From contig NZ_JACGWV010000001.1 of NCBI RefSeq assembly GCF_014137995.1, forward strand, positions 682,001 to 746,000: a stretch of 64,000 nt of DNA. Direction: 5' to 3'. Of this stretch, positions 42,573 to 51,932 are shown one piece after another. The DNA is from Promicromonospora sukumoe (lineage in GTDB: Bacteria > Actinomycetota > Actinomycetes > Actinomycetales > Cellulomonadaceae). Numbering within the stretch: position 1 is the first letter of the stretch; every line of letters begins with the position of its first letter. The notes beneath the pieces were generated by a model, which searched no databases, was not told the DNA's origin, and saw nothing but the letters and a program-made list of their open reading frames with translations. Both the position numbers and the translations under genes were made by a program.

Positions 42573-43166
42573 TCACGAACCGCCGGCAGGCCCGTCATCG
42601 ACCAGCGCGGCGAGTGTCGGCCGCAGCAGCGCGGCCAGGCGCTCCTCGCTCACGTCTCGCAACCCCTCTGTCCCGAGCACGGTGCGCATCAGCCAGGTGC
42701 CCGCGAGCATCGCCAGCACGAGCTCCGCACGGGCGTCGGGGTCCGGGCCCCGGAGCTGGTCCGTCAGTCGCGCGCCGACGTGCTGCTCGATCCCGCGCCG
42801 CACGATCGGCCCCGCGACCGGGTCGGACGCCGAGCGCAGCATGAGCAGGAACGGATCCAGCACCTCGGACCCCGCGGCGGTCCGCGCCGCCAGGCGGGAC
42901 GCGATGGACCCCGCGAGGTCGGCCTCGTCCTGCCCGACGACGGTCGGCGGCGCGAAGGAGCGCTCGACCGCGGCCTCGAACAGGCCCTCCTTGGAGCCGA
43001 AGTACCGGTTGATCATCATCGCCGTCACGCCCGCGCGCTCCGCGATCTGGCGCACGCCCGCCGTCGCGTAGCCGTGCGCGGTGAACTCGGCGACCGCGGC
43101 GACGAGCACGTCCTCCCGCGTCTGCTCCGCGTTCCGGCGTCGGCCGGGCGTCTCGGTTCCTGTCAC
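42573..43166 (-). CDS. TetR family transcriptional regulator
   Basis: 197 residues. N-terminal helix-turn-helix: LVAAVAEFTAHGYATAGVRQIAERAGVTAMMINRYFGSKEGLFEAAVERSF. The C-terminal helices form the ligand domain (LLMLRSASDPVAGPIVRRGIEQHVGARL). It converges on the SDR gene; the 24-bp palindrome upstream of that gene is its most likely target, making a small substrate-induced pair. Confidence 0.88.
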   Translation of the reverse strand: MTGTETPGRRRNAEQTREDVLVAAVAEFTAHGYATAGVRQIAERAGVTAMMINRYFGSKEGLFEAAVERSFAPPTVVGQDEADLAGSIASRLAARTAAGSEVLDPFLLMLRSASDPVAGPIVRRGIEQHVGARLTDQLRGPDPDARAELVLAMLAGTWLMRTVLGTEGLRDVSEERLAALLRPTLAALVDDGPAGGS

Positions 43167-43263
43167 GCGGCCAGCCTACGTGCGGCGGCTCAGCGGTCGG
43201 CCTACGGGCGGCCCCGCTGCGGGCCTGCCGCCCGCCCACGCGCGGCTCAGCGGCCTGATCGTC

Positions 43264-43300
43264 AAACCGGTTGACCGGATCGTCAAACCGGTTTTACGTT
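43264..43300 (+). promoter_or_regulatory. promoter with two LacI-type operators
   Basis: The 16-bp unit GATCGTCAAACCGGTT occurs twice, 21 bp apart (43258-43273 and 43279-43294). The centre of the second is the perfect palindrome AAACCGGTTT. Candidate -35 TTGACC (43271-43276) and -10 TACGTT (43295-43300) have an 18-bp spacer, so both operators overlap the promoter. Two-turn spacing puts both repressor sites on one face of the DNA. Confidence 0.7.
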
Positions 43301-43328
43301 GACGGCCCCGACCACGGAGGAGTGAGCG

Positions 43329-44366
43329 ATGGACAGGCCGACGATCGACGACGTGGCCCGCGCCGCGGGTGTCACCAAGGCGACCGTGTCCCACGCCTAC
43401 AGCGGCAAGCGGCCGATCTCCGCGACCACGAAGGCCCGGGTGTTCGCCGCCGCGCAGCGGCTGGACTGGGTCCCCAGCTCACGGGCCCGCGCGCTGGCCG
43501 CGCGGCGTACCGACGCGGTGGGGGTCGTGCTCTCGCGCGACCCTTCGATCCTGGCGTCCGACGCCTTCTTCCCCGCGTTCATCTCCGGCGTGGAGGCCGT
43601 GCTCGCGGAGCACGAGATCGCCCTGGTGCTGCAGGTCGCGAGCACCCGCACCGCGGAGGAACGCGCCTACCGGGCGATGGCGAGCGGACGGGCGGACGGC
43701 GTCATCGTCCTGGACCTGCACCGCGCCGACTGGCGGGTCGCGTACCTCCAGCAGATCCGGCTGCCCGCCGTCCTGCTCGGGGCGTACGACGCCGAGAGCC
43801 CCTTCTCCACCGTCCGCACGGATGACGCCGCACCGGTCCGCGACCTGGTCGCCCACCTGCGCGGGCTCGGCCACACCCGGATCGCCCACGTGTCGGGCCC
43901 GCTCGACTACGTGCACTCGCACGCCCGCGCGGGGGCGTACGTCCGCAGCGTCGGCGGCAAGGAGCTGCTGCGCGAGGGCGACTTCACCGCCGGGAGCGGC
44001 CGGGCGCTGACCGCCGAGCTGCTCGACCTGCCCGACCGGCCGACGGCGATCCTCTACGCCAACGACACCATGGCCATCGCCGGCTACTCCTACGCGCGGA
44101 GCCGGGGGCTGCTGGTCCCCGACGACCTCGCCGTCGCCGGCTTCGACGACGACCACCTCTCGGCTCACCTGAGCCCCGCCCTGACCAGTGTCTCGACCGA
44201 CCCGTTCCGGAGAGGCCGGGTGGCGGCCGAGCGGCTGCTGGCCGACCTCGCGGGCGAGCCGCCCGAGTCCGTCACGGTCGACTGCAACGAGCTTCGCCTG
44301 CGCGCCAGCACCGACGGCCCCGCACCCGAGGCACCCCACACCGAACTCGAGGAGGAGTTCTCATGA
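43329..44366 (+). CDS. LacI family transcriptional regulator
   Basis: 345 residues, GGAGG upstream. The LacI helix-turn-helix is TIDDVARAAGVTKATVSHAYSGKRPISATTKARV, with hinge helix SSRARALAARR. The sugar-binding domain ends in VAGFDDDHLSAHLSPALTSVSTDPFRRGR. First gene of a sugar operon: its ATGA stop overlaps the binding-protein start. It should repress its own operon through the AAACCGGTTT sites; the inducer is probably a mannoside, judged from the GH130 gene. Confidence 0.92.
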   Translation: MDRPTIDDVARAAGVTKATVSHAYSGKRPISATTKARVFAAAQRLDWVPSSRARALAARRTDAVGVVLSRDPSILASDAFFPAFISGVEAVLAEHEIALVLQVASTRTAEERAYRAMASGRADGVIVLDLHRADWRVAYLQQIRLPAVLLGAYDAESPFSTVRTDDAAPVRDLVAHLRGLGHTRIAHVSGPLDYVHSHARAGAYVRSVGGKELLREGDFTAGSGRALTAELLDLPDRPTAILYANDTMAIAGYSYARSRGLLVPDDLAVAGFDDDHLSAHLSPALTSVSTDPFRRGRVAAERLLADLAGEPPESVTVDCNELRLRASTDGPAPEAPHTELEEEFS

Positions 44367-45646
44367 AGCACCCCCGTCTGGCCGGAACGGCCGCCCTGCT
44401 CACCGCGGTGGCCCTGACCGCCGCCTGCTCGTCCGGCGGTGGAGGGGACGCCGGTGGCGAGAGCCCCTCCGGCACCGGCCCCATCACCGTCTGGCTGTCG
44501 AACAACGAGCAGGAGGTCGGCTGGGGGCAGGACGTCGTCGACGCCTGGAACGCCGAGCATCCCGACGAGGAGGTCACCGCCCAGGAGATCCCGGCCGGCT
44601 CGTCGTCCGAGGAGGCGATCACCGCCGCGATCACCGCGGGCACCGCCCCCTGCCTGGTCTACAACATCTCCAGCGCCGCCGTACCCGGCTGGGTGCGCCA
44701 GGGCGGCCTCGTGAACCTGTCCCAGTTCGAGGACGGCACGAGCTATGTCGAGGACCGCGTCGGAGAGGGCGCACAGACCTACCTGACCGACGACGGCTAC
44801 TACCAGCTCCCCTGGAAGTCGAACCCCGTCATGGTCATGTACAACAAGGCGGTCTTCGAGGAGGCCGGCATCGACCCCGAGAACCCTGACATGGCCACCT
44901 ACGACGACTTCCTCGCGGGCAGCCGCAAGATCGTGGAGTCGGGCGCCGCGGACAGCGCCATCTGGCCGTCGCCGACCAACGAGTTCTTCCAGCCGTGGTT
45001 CGACTTCTACCCGCTGTACCTGGCCGAGTCGGGCGGCACGTCCCTGGTCGAGGACCAGGCCGCGACGTTCGACGACGAGAACGGCAAGGCCGTCGCCGAC
45101 TTCTGGGCGTCGATCTACTCCGAGGGCCTCGCGCCGCAGGAGGCGTCGACCGACGACGCCATGTCGGCCGGCACCACCGCCATGCAGCTCGCGGGCCCGT
45201 GGGCCATCGCGTCGTACGCGGAGAGCGTCGACGTCGGCTTCATGCCGGTGCCGACGTCGTCCGGCGAGGCGGAGCCCGTGACGTTCGCCGACTCGAAGAA
45301 CGTCTCGATGTTCACCTCGTGCGAGAACCAGGCCACGGCCTGGGAGTTCCTCAAGTTCTCGACCAGCGAGGAGAGCGACGGCCAGCTCCTGGAGGCCACC
45401 GGCCAGATGCCGCTGCGCACCGACCTGGCCACGACCTACGCCGACTACTTCGAGGCCAACCCCGCCTACGAGGTGTTCGCCGCCCAGGCCGAGCGCACGG
45501 GCGACGTGCCGAGCATCCCGAACTCGGTCGAGGTGTGGCAGGCCTTCCGCGACGACTACTCGTCGGCCGTGATCTTCGGCAGCAGCACCGTCGAGGAGTT
45601 CCTGAGCGGCGCCGCGGAGACCATCAACGGGCTCGTCCAGGGCTGA
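44363..45646 (+). CDS. ABC sugar-binding lipoprotein (family 1)
   Basis: 427 residues from ATG 44363, 4-nt overlap with the LacI gene. Signal peptide with lipobox LTAACSS (Cys22). Family 1 sugar-binding fold: DVVDAWNAEHPDEEVTAQEIPAG, LPWKSNPVMVMYNKAVFEEAGI, AMQLAGPWAI. It delivers its ligand to the two permeases that follow. Confidence 0.9.
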   Translation: MKHPRLAGTAALLTAVALTAACSSGGGGDAGGESPSGTGPITVWLSNNEQEVGWGQDVVDAWNAEHPDEEVTAQEIPAGSSSEEAITAAITAGTAPCLVYNISSAAVPGWVRQGGLVNLSQFEDGTSYVEDRVGEGAQTYLTDDGYYQLPWKSNPVMVMYNKAVFEEAGIDPENPDMATYDDFLAGSRKIVESGAADSAIWPSPTNEFFQPWFDFYPLYLAESGGTSLVEDQAATFDDENGKAVADFWASIYSEGLAPQEASTDDAMSAGTTAMQLAGPWAIASYAESVDVGFMPVPTSSGEAEPVTFADSKNVSMFTSCENQATAWEFLKFSTSEESDGQLLEATGQMPLRTDLATTYADYFEANPAYEVFAAQAERTGDVPSIPNSVEVWQAFRDDYSSAVIFGSSTVEEFLSGAAETINGLVQG

Positions 45647-45648
45647 TC

Positions 45649-46575
45649 GTGGTGAGCACGGCAACACGTGAGCCGCGCACCACCGAGGTGCGCACCACGC
45701 GGAGCAGATGGTGGGGGCGGCAGCCGGTCGGCTCGCTGTTCGCGCTGCCCTACCTCGTCTTCGTCCTCGCGATCTTCGCCTACCCGCTCGGGTTCGCCGT
45801 CTGGATCGCGTTCCACGACTACTTCTTCACCGCGCCCGGTGTCGACGTGCCCAAGCCGTTCGTGGGTCTCGACAACTTCGCCGCCGTGCTCACCGACCCG
45901 CAGGTCCTGGAGGCCTTCCGGAACATCGGGGTCTTCCTGGTCATCAACGTGCCGCTCACCGTGGTGCTCTCGATGGTGCTGGCCACGGCCCTGAACGCCG
46001 GCATCAGGTGGGCGGCGGCGTACCGCATCGCCTTCTACGTGCCCTACCTGACGGCGAGCGTGTCGCTGGTCGGGGTGTGGCTGCTGCTGTTCTCGTCGGG
46101 CGGGCTGGTCAACTCGGTCCTGGGGCCGCTGGCCCCGGACCCGTCGTGGCTGGTCAACTCGTCGCTGGCGATGCCGACGATCGCGCTCTACGTCACCTGG
46201 AAGCAGCTCGGCTTCTACATCCTGCTGTACCTGGCGGCGCTGCAGAGCGTGCCGCGCGAGCTGCACGAGTCCGCGGCGACCGACGGCGCGAACGCCTGGC
46301 AGCGGTTCCGCAACGTGACCGTGCCCGGCGTCCGCGCCACCACGGTGCTCGTGCTCGTGCTCGCGATCATCACCGGGGCCAACCTGTTCACCGAGCCCTA
46401 CCTGCTGACCAACGGCGGCGGGCCCGACGGCGCGTCCGTGACCCCGGTCCTGCTGATCTACCAGCGCGGCATCCAGCAGCAGAACCCGGACACCGCGGCG
46501 GCGATCGGCATGCTGCTGGTCATCGTCGTCGGCGTCCTCTCGCTCGCCGCCAACCGCATCAACCGGGAGCGCTGA
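45649..46575 (+). CDS. ABC sugar permease, MalF-like
   Basis: 308 residues from GTG 45649, two bases after the binding-protein stop (GTG 45652 also possible). Six helices starting ALPYLVFVLAIFAYPLGFAVWI; EAA loop ELHESAATDGANAWQRF. Partner of the next permease. Confidence 0.9.
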   Translation: MVSTATREPRTTEVRTTRSRWWGRQPVGSLFALPYLVFVLAIFAYPLGFAVWIAFHDYFFTAPGVDVPKPFVGLDNFAAVLTDPQVLEAFRNIGVFLVINVPLTVVLSMVLATALNAGIRWAAAYRIAFYVPYLTASVSLVGVWLLLFSSGGLVNSVLGPLAPDPSWLVNSSLAMPTIALYVTWKQLGFYILLYLAALQSVPRELHESAATDGANAWQRFRNVTVPGVRATTVLVLVLAIITGANLFTEPYLLTNGGGPDGASVTPVLLIYQRGIQQQNPDTAAAIGMLLVIVVGVLSLAANRINRER

Positions 46576-46576
46576 C

Positions 46577-47410
46577 ATGCGACGACAACGCGGGACCTGG
46601 GTGCGCTACCTCCTGCTCACCCTCGCGGCGGCCGTGTTCGCCTTCCCCTTCTACTTCATGGTGGTCGGGGCGTTCCAGGAGAGCCCCACCAACACCCCCG
46701 ACCACCTCCTGCCGACGTCCGGCTGGACGCTCGACAACTTCGCGGCGATCGACTCGCGCATCGACCTGCTGGGCTCGCTCGGCAACTCGCTGATCTTCAC
46801 CGCGGGCGTGCTGCTCGGCACGGTGACGTTCGGCCTGCTGGCCGGCTACGCGATGGCCCGGCTGGACTTCCGCGGCCGGGGCGCCACCTGGGTGCTCATG
46901 CTGCTGGTCCAGATGGTGCCGTTCCAGCTCCTGATGATCCCGCTGTACGTGCAGATCACCCGGGGTTTCGGCCTCGGCGACACGTACCTCGGGATGATCC
47001 TGCCGTTCGCGATCAACACCACCGCCGTCTTCATCTTCACGCAGTTCTTCCGGGCGCTGCCGCAGGAGATGTTCGAGGCGGCGCGGATCGACGGCGCGAG
47101 CGAGCTGCGCATCCTGACCTCGATCGCCGTGCCGCTGGTCAAGCCGGCCCTGACGACGGTCGTGCTGGTCACGTTCATCGGACCGTGGAACGAGTTCCTC
47201 TGGCCGTTCCTCATCACCAAGGACGCCACGCTGCAGCCGCTCGCGGTCTCCCTGGCGAACTACATCTCCAACGTGGCCCAGTCCACCGCCAACCCGAACG
47301 GCGCGATCCTCGCGGGCGCCACCACGCTCGCGTTCCCCGTCGTCATCCTCTTCTGCCTGTTCCAGCGGTACTTCACCGCATCCAACATCGGCTCCGCCGT
47401 GAAGGGCTGA
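46577..47410 (+). CDS. ABC sugar permease, MalG-like
   Basis: 277 residues starting one base after the first permease. Six helices, EAA loop EMFEAARIDGASELRIL, C-terminus ASNIGSAVKG. No ATPase gene in the operon. Confidence 0.9.
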   Translation: MRRQRGTWVRYLLLTLAAAVFAFPFYFMVVGAFQESPTNTPDHLLPTSGWTLDNFAAIDSRIDLLGSLGNSLIFTAGVLLGTVTFGLLAGYAMARLDFRGRGATWVLMLLVQMVPFQLLMIPLYVQITRGFGLGDTYLGMILPFAINTTAVFIFTQFFRALPQEMFEAARIDGASELRILTSIAVPLVKPALTTVVLVTFIGPWNEFLWPFLITKDATLQPLAVSLANYISNVAQSTANPNGAILAGATTLAFPVVILFCLFQRYFTASNIGSAVKG

Positions 47411-47417
47411 CCCACAC

Positions 47418-48404
47418 ATGGACGTCACCAGCATGTTCACCCACGCAACGTTCCCGCTCGGGCCGTTCGTCCCTTACGAGAACAACCCGATCCTGCGCCC
47501 CCGCGGGGGGAGCTGGGAGTCGGCCAACCTCTACAACCCGGCCGCCCTGGTGGTCGACGACGAGGTGGTGCTCCTGTACCGGGCCCACGCCGAGGACATC
47601 GTGTCCCACATCGGGCTGGCCCGGAGCAGCGACGGCTTCCACTTCGAGCGCGAGGACGAGCCCATCCTGTCGCCGTCCGAGGACTACGAGCGGTACGGGT
47701 GCGAGGACCCCCGCATCGCGTACATCGACGGCACGTTCTACCTGACCTACACCGGCTGGGACCGGCACAGCGCCCAGCTCTGCCTCGCCACCTCGACCGA
47801 CCTGCACGACTGGACCAAGCACGGCCCCATGTTCGAGTCGTTCGACACCTTCGCAACCGTCGACCCGCGTGGCTTCAACTGGTCCAAGGCCGGCGTCATC
47901 GTCCCGGTGCGGATGCAGGGCAAGTGGTGGATGTACTTCGGCGAGGGCGCCATCTACTGGGCCACCAGCGACGACCTGATCCACTGGACGCCCGGCACCC
48001 CGGACACCGAGCCCATGTACTCGCCGACGCCGGGTTCGTTCGACGCCGACCTCGTCGAGATCGGCACGTCACCCGTGCTGACCGAGAACGGGCTGCTCGT
48101 CATGCTCACCAACGGCGCCACGCGCACCATCAACCCCGACGGCAGCGTCGACGTCGACTACCGGTGCGGACAGATCGCGATCGACCCCGACAACCCGACG
48201 CGGGTGCTGGCCCGCCTGCAGGAGCCGTGGCTGCGGCCGCAGACGTTCGAGGACCGCAACGGGCTCGTCTCGAACGTGACGTTCGTCGAGGGCCTGGTGC
48301 ACTTCCAGGACAAGTGGCTCGCGTACTACGGCCAGTCCGACACCACGCTGGCCGTGGCGGTGGCCGACCCGAAGCAGCCCTGGGGCGCGACGCTCGGGTC
48401 CTGA
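47418..48404 (+). CDS. GH130 family mannoside phosphorylase/hydrolase
   Basis: 328 residues, 7 bp after the permease. Five-bladed propeller of GH130: NPAALVVDDEVVLLYRA, HIGLARSSDGFHF, YGCEDPRIAYIDGTFYLTYTGWD, IYWATSDDLIHW. No signal peptide, so it acts in the cytoplasm on the imported sugar. GH130 enzymes cleave beta-mannosides by phosphorolysis or hydrolysis. Which one applies would depend on residues I cannot align here. It gives the best hint that the importer takes up a beta-mannoside. Confidence 0.88.
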   Translation: MDVTSMFTHATFPLGPFVPYENNPILRPRGGSWESANLYNPAALVVDDEVVLLYRAHAEDIVSHIGLARSSDGFHFEREDEPILSPSEDYERYGCEDPRIAYIDGTFYLTYTGWDRHSAQLCLATSTDLHDWTKHGPMFESFDTFATVDPRGFNWSKAGVIVPVRMQGKWWMYFGEGAIYWATSDDLIHWTPGTPDTEPMYSPTPGSFDADLVEIGTSPVLTENGLLVMLTNGATRTINPDGSVDVDYRCGQIAIDPDNPTRVLARLQEPWLRPQTFEDRNGLVSNVTFVEGLVHFQDKWLAYYGQSDTTLAVAVADPKQPWGATLGS

Positions 48405-48421
48405 GCTCCGCCGTCATACAC

Positions 48422-48478
48422 GTGACCATGCGGCTGCTGCCAGGACGAGGCCCGTCCTGGCAGCAGCCGCATGGTCAC
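48422..48478. terminator. TGCTGCCAG-type palindrome, copy 5, as bidirectional terminator
   Basis: Perfect 26-nt arms (48422-48447 and 48453-48478) with a 5-nt loop; arm core CCATGCGGCTGCTGCCAGG. Placed between the convergent GH130 and GH13 genes. Same family as the four copies at 41036-41489. Confidence 0.85.
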
Positions 48479-48491
48479 CTGGTGCGCAGGA

Positions 48492-50150
48492 TCACGCCGA
48501 CCGGACCCACGCCGTCGTCGCGCCCGGCAGCAGCCCGCCGTCCAGCGGCTCGCTCGTGACCAGCACCTCGCCGTCGGGCAGCGCCGTCGGCTCGGTGCCG
48601 AAGTTGGTCACCACGTGCCAGCCGCCCGGCCGCACGAAGTGCACGACGTCGTCGGGCGCCTCCACCCACTGGAGAGTCTCGTCCGTCTGCAGCTCGTGCC
48701 GCAGCGCCAGCGCGGCCCGGTACAGCTCCAGCGTCGAGCCGGCCACGCCGTCCTGCGCCTCGACCGACAGGTCGGCGTAGCCCGCGGGCTGCGGCAGGTG
48801 CGCGTTCCCGGTACCGAAGCCGAACGACGCGCCCCCGCGCGTCCACGGCAGCGGCACGCGGCAGCCGTCCCGCCCCGGGTCGACGCCCGGGTTACGGAAG
48901 AACGCCGGGTCCTGGTGCTGGTCGGCCGGGATGTCGGCGACCTCGGGCAGGCCCAGTTCCTCACCCTGGTACAGGTACGCGCTGCCCGGCAGGCCCAGCA
49001 TGAGCAGCGTCGCGGCGCGCGCCCGGCGCAGGCCCAGGTCGACGTCGGCCACGGGCTCGGTGCCGCCCGACAGCAGCCAGTCCCGGCCCTGCTTGCCCGG
49101 CCTGCCGTTGCGCGCCGGCAGCGCGTAGCGGGTCGCGTGCCGCACGACGTCGTGGTTGGAGAACACCCACGTCGTCGACGAGCCGGACGCCGCGGACAAC
49201 GCCAGGTTGTCGGCGATGATCTTCGTGAACTGGGCGGCGTCGAAGTCGGCCTCCAGCAGGTCGAAGTTGAACGCCTGGCCCAGCCCGTCGGCGCTCGCGT
49301 ACCGGGGCCGCCGGGGCGTGTCGACCCAGGCCTCGGCCACGGCGATGCGCGGCGGGGAGTACTCGTCGAAGACCGTGCGCCAGCCGGCGTAGATCTCGTG
49401 CACCTCGTCGCGGTCCCACAGGGGGTGCGCGCCGGGCTCGGTGATCGCGTCGAGCTCGGCCTGCGTGGGCAGCACCTCGGCGAGGTCCTTGGTCAGGCCG
49501 TGCGCCACGTCGATGCGGAAACCGTCGACGCCGCGGTCCGACCAGAACCGCAGGGTCTGGTGGAAGTCCTCGCGGACCTCCGGGTTGTCCCAGTTGAAGT
49601 CCGGCTGCTCCTTGGCGAACAGGTGCAGGTACCACTGGCCGTCGGGCACGCGCGTCCACGACGGGCCGCCGAAGATGCTGGTCCAGTCGGCGGGCGGCTG
49701 CGAGCCGTCCTCGCCCAGGCCGTCGCGGAAGATGTACCGCGCACGCTCCGGGCTGCCGGGCGCCGCGGCCAGGGCCTGCTGGAACCAGACGTGCAGGTCG
49801 GAGGAGTGGTTCGGCACGATGTCGACGATCACGCGGATGCCCGCGCCGTGCAGGGCCTCGACCATCTGGTCGAACTCGTCCAGCGTGCCGATCTTCGGGT
49901 CGACGTCGCGGTAGTCGGCCACGTCGTACCCGCCGTCGGCCAGGGCGGAGGGGTAGAAGGGGCTGAGCCAGACGGCGTCGACCCCGAGCTGCTGCAGGTA
50001 CGGCACGCGCGAGATGATGCCGCGCAGGTCGCCGATGCCGTCACCGTTCGCGTCGGCGAAGCTGCGCGGGTAGATCTGGTAGACGCTCGCCTGCCGCCAC
50101 CACGTGGGGTCGTCGACGAGGAGCTGCTGCTCGCTGAGGGTGCTGGTCAC
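48492..50150 (-). CDS. GH13 alpha-glucosidase (oligo-1,6-glucosidase type)
   Basis: 552 residues from GTG 50150, with AAAGGA ~9 nt upstream. GH13 barrel with nucleophile Asp214 (GFRIDVAHG), acid/base Glu273 (VAEAWVD) and transition-state Asp334 (FSNHDVV); conserved region I is VDIVPNHSS. The N-terminal WWRQASVYQIYPRSFADANGDGIGDLRG is typical of alpha-glucosidases acting on maltose- or isomaltose-type sugars. No signal peptide: cytoplasmic. It ends a ROK-controlled operon with binding protein and permeases, so the imported sugar is probably an alpha-glucoside. Confidence 0.93.
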   Translation of the reverse strand: MTSTLSEQQLLVDDPTWWRQASVYQIYPRSFADANGDGIGDLRGIISRVPYLQQLGVDAVWLSPFYPSALADGGYDVADYRDVDPKIGTLDEFDQMVEALHGAGIRVIVDIVPNHSSDLHVWFQQALAAAPGSPERARYIFRDGLGEDGSQPPADWTSIFGGPSWTRVPDGQWYLHLFAKEQPDFNWDNPEVREDFHQTLRFWSDRGVDGFRIDVAHGLTKDLAEVLPTQAELDAITEPGAHPLWDRDEVHEIYAGWRTVFDEYSPPRIAVAEAWVDTPRRPRYASADGLGQAFNFDLLEADFDAAQFTKIIADNLALSAASGSSTTWVFSNHDVVRHATRYALPARNGRPGKQGRDWLLSGGTEPVADVDLGLRRARAATLLMLGLPGSAYLYQGEELGLPEVADIPADQHQDPAFFRNPGVDPGRDGCRVPLPWTRGGASFGFGTGNAHLPQPAGYADLSVEAQDGVAGSTLELYRAALALRHELQTDETLQWVEAPDDVVHFVRPGGWHVVTNFGTEPTALPDGEVLVTSEPLDGGLLPGATTAWVRSA

Positions 50151-50200
50151 GGTGCTTGATCCTTTGCTATCGGTTTTCGGTTCGGGGTAGGGGGCGGAGG

Positions 50201-51043
50201 TCACTTGATCGAGCCCTGGGTGACACCGGCGATGACCCAGCGCTGCGTGAACACGTAGGCGATGATCGCGGGCGCCATGGCCATGAGGTAGGACGCGAAC
50301 GAGACGTTGTAGTTGCTGGCGAACTGGGTCTGGAAGATCTTCTGCACCACGGGCACGGTCTGCAGGGACGGGTCGGCGATGATCAGCGACGGCATCATGA
50401 AGTCGTTCCACGATCCCAGGAACGCGAAGATTGCGACGGTCGCGCTCATCGGGGCCAGCAGCGGGAACACGAGGCGCCAGAACGTCTGCATGGTGGTGGC
50501 GCCGTCGAGCCGGGCGCTCTCCTCCAGCTCCGCGGGCACGGACCGCAGGAAGGCCGTGAACAGGAGCGTGTTGAAGGACAGCCCGAACGCGATGTGCAGG
50601 GCGACGACGCCGACCGGGTTGTCGAGGCCGAGGTTGCCGGTGAGCTGCACCTGCGGCAGCGCCACGACGGGGAACGGCACGAACAGCGCCGCCAGCACGT
50701 AGTAGAACGACAGCCGGACCCAGCGCCGGTCCCAGTTCCGGGCCAGCGCGAAGGCGAAGAGGCTGGAGAGCAGCACGCTGCCCGCCACGGCGAGCACCGT
50801 GATGAACACGGAGACGGCCAGCGCCCGGGGGAAGTTGGTCAGGGTCCACGCCTCGGCGAAGTTGTCCCAGCTCAGCGGCCACGGCAGCGAGAATGCGTTG
50901 CCGTCCACGGCCTGCTGGTTCGTCTTCAGGGCCATGGTCACGGTCACGTACAGGGGCACGACGACGGACAGTGCGGCGAGCCCGAGCAGGATCGTCGCCG
51001 TCCAGTTGGTGCGCTCCTGGCCGACCTTGGCGCGGGCGCTCAT
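50201..51043 (-). CDS. ABC sugar permease, MalG-like
   Basis: 280 residues, ATG overlapping the previous permease's stop by 4 nt. Six helices, EAA loop ELEESARLDGATTMQTF, C-terminus AGVTQGSIK. The same frame stays open into the binding-protein gene by chance, but the ATG at 51043 and the overlap mark the true start. Confidence 0.9.
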   Translation of the reverse strand: MSARAKVGQERTNWTATILLGLAALSVVVPLYVTVTMALKTNQQAVDGNAFSLPWPLSWDNFAEAWTLTNFPRALAVSVFITVLAVAGSVLLSSLFAFALARNWDRRWVRLSFYYVLAALFVPFPVVALPQVQLTGNLGLDNPVGVVALHIAFGLSFNTLLFTAFLRSVPAELEESARLDGATTMQTFWRLVFPLLAPMSATVAIFAFLGSWNDFMMPSLIIADPSLQTVPVVQKIFQTQFASNYNVSFASYLMAMAPAIIAYVFTQRWVIAGVTQGSIK

Positions 51044-51921
51044 GCCTTCTCTCCTCGCTGCGTGAACCGGAGCTGGACCAGGGTGATCAGCACGACGATC
51101 AGGAAGAAGATCGCCGCGTTCGCCATCTGGAAGGCGTAGTCGCCGCCCGAGAAGCCGGTGAAGATGGTCATCGCGATGCTCCGGGTGCTGGTGCCGGGGC
51201 CGCCGTCGGTCAGGCCGACGATGATCTCGTAGGCGTTCAGGAAGTTCTTGACGCCGAGGATCATGTTGATCGCGACGTAGCCGGCCACGAGCGGCAGCGT
51301 GATGTGCGTGAGGCGCTTGAAGGCCGTGGCGCCGTCGATGTCGGCGGCCTCGTAGACCTCGCGGGGCACCGTGACCAGGCCCGCGATGTAGATGAGCAGG
51401 GTGCCGGGGATGGCGCTCCACGTCGTCACGATGACGATGGCGACCCAGGCGAGGTCGGGGTTGACCAGCACGCTCGTCGACAGCCAGGGGATGCCGAGCG
51501 CCGTCCCGACGGCGGGCAGCGAGTTCGAGAACATGAAGTTGAACACGTAGGCGATCACGATGCCGGAGATCACCATGGGCAGCACGAAGACCGCGCGCAG
51601 CGCCGTGAGCGCCCGGATGCGCGCCGTCAGGCCGAGCGCCAGCAGGAACGCCAGGACGTTCACGGCGAGCACGGTGACGATCGCGAAGCCGAACGTGAAG
51701 GCGTAGCTCTGCAGGATGGCGGGGTCCTGGAAGATCGCGATGTAGTTGTTCAGCCCGATGAACTCCCAGGTGCCGAACCCGATCGAGTTCGTGAAGCTCA
51801 TGAAGAGCCCCATGACCGTGGGCAGCGTGATGGCCAGGGTGAACAGGGCGAGGGTCGGGATGATGATCCAGAGGTACACGGGATCCATCCGGCGGCGGGT
51901 GACCGCTGTGGTCGTCGTCAT
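51040..51921 (-). CDS. ABC sugar permease, MalF-like
   Basis: 293 residues from ATG 51921 (an ATG at 51936 would add five). Six helices, first VYLWIIIPTLALFTLAITLPTV; EAA loop EVYEAADIDGATAFKRL. It starts 11 nt after the end of the binding-protein gene. Confidence 0.9.
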   Translation of the reverse strand: MTTTTAVTRRRMDPVYLWIIIPTLALFTLAITLPTVMGLFMSFTNSIGFGTWEFIGLNNYIAIFQDPAILQSYAFTFGFAIVTVLAVNVLAFLLALGLTARIRALTALRAVFVLPMVISGIVIAYVFNFMFSNSLPAVGTALGIPWLSTSVLVNPDLAWVAIVIVTTWSAIPGTLLIYIAGLVTVPREVYEAADIDGATAFKRLTHITLPLVAGYVAINMILGVKNFLNAYEIIVGLTDGGPGTSTRSIAMTIFTGFSGGDYAFQMANAAIFFLIVVLITLVQLRFTQRGEKA

Positions 51922-51932
51922 GGTCCTGCCTC

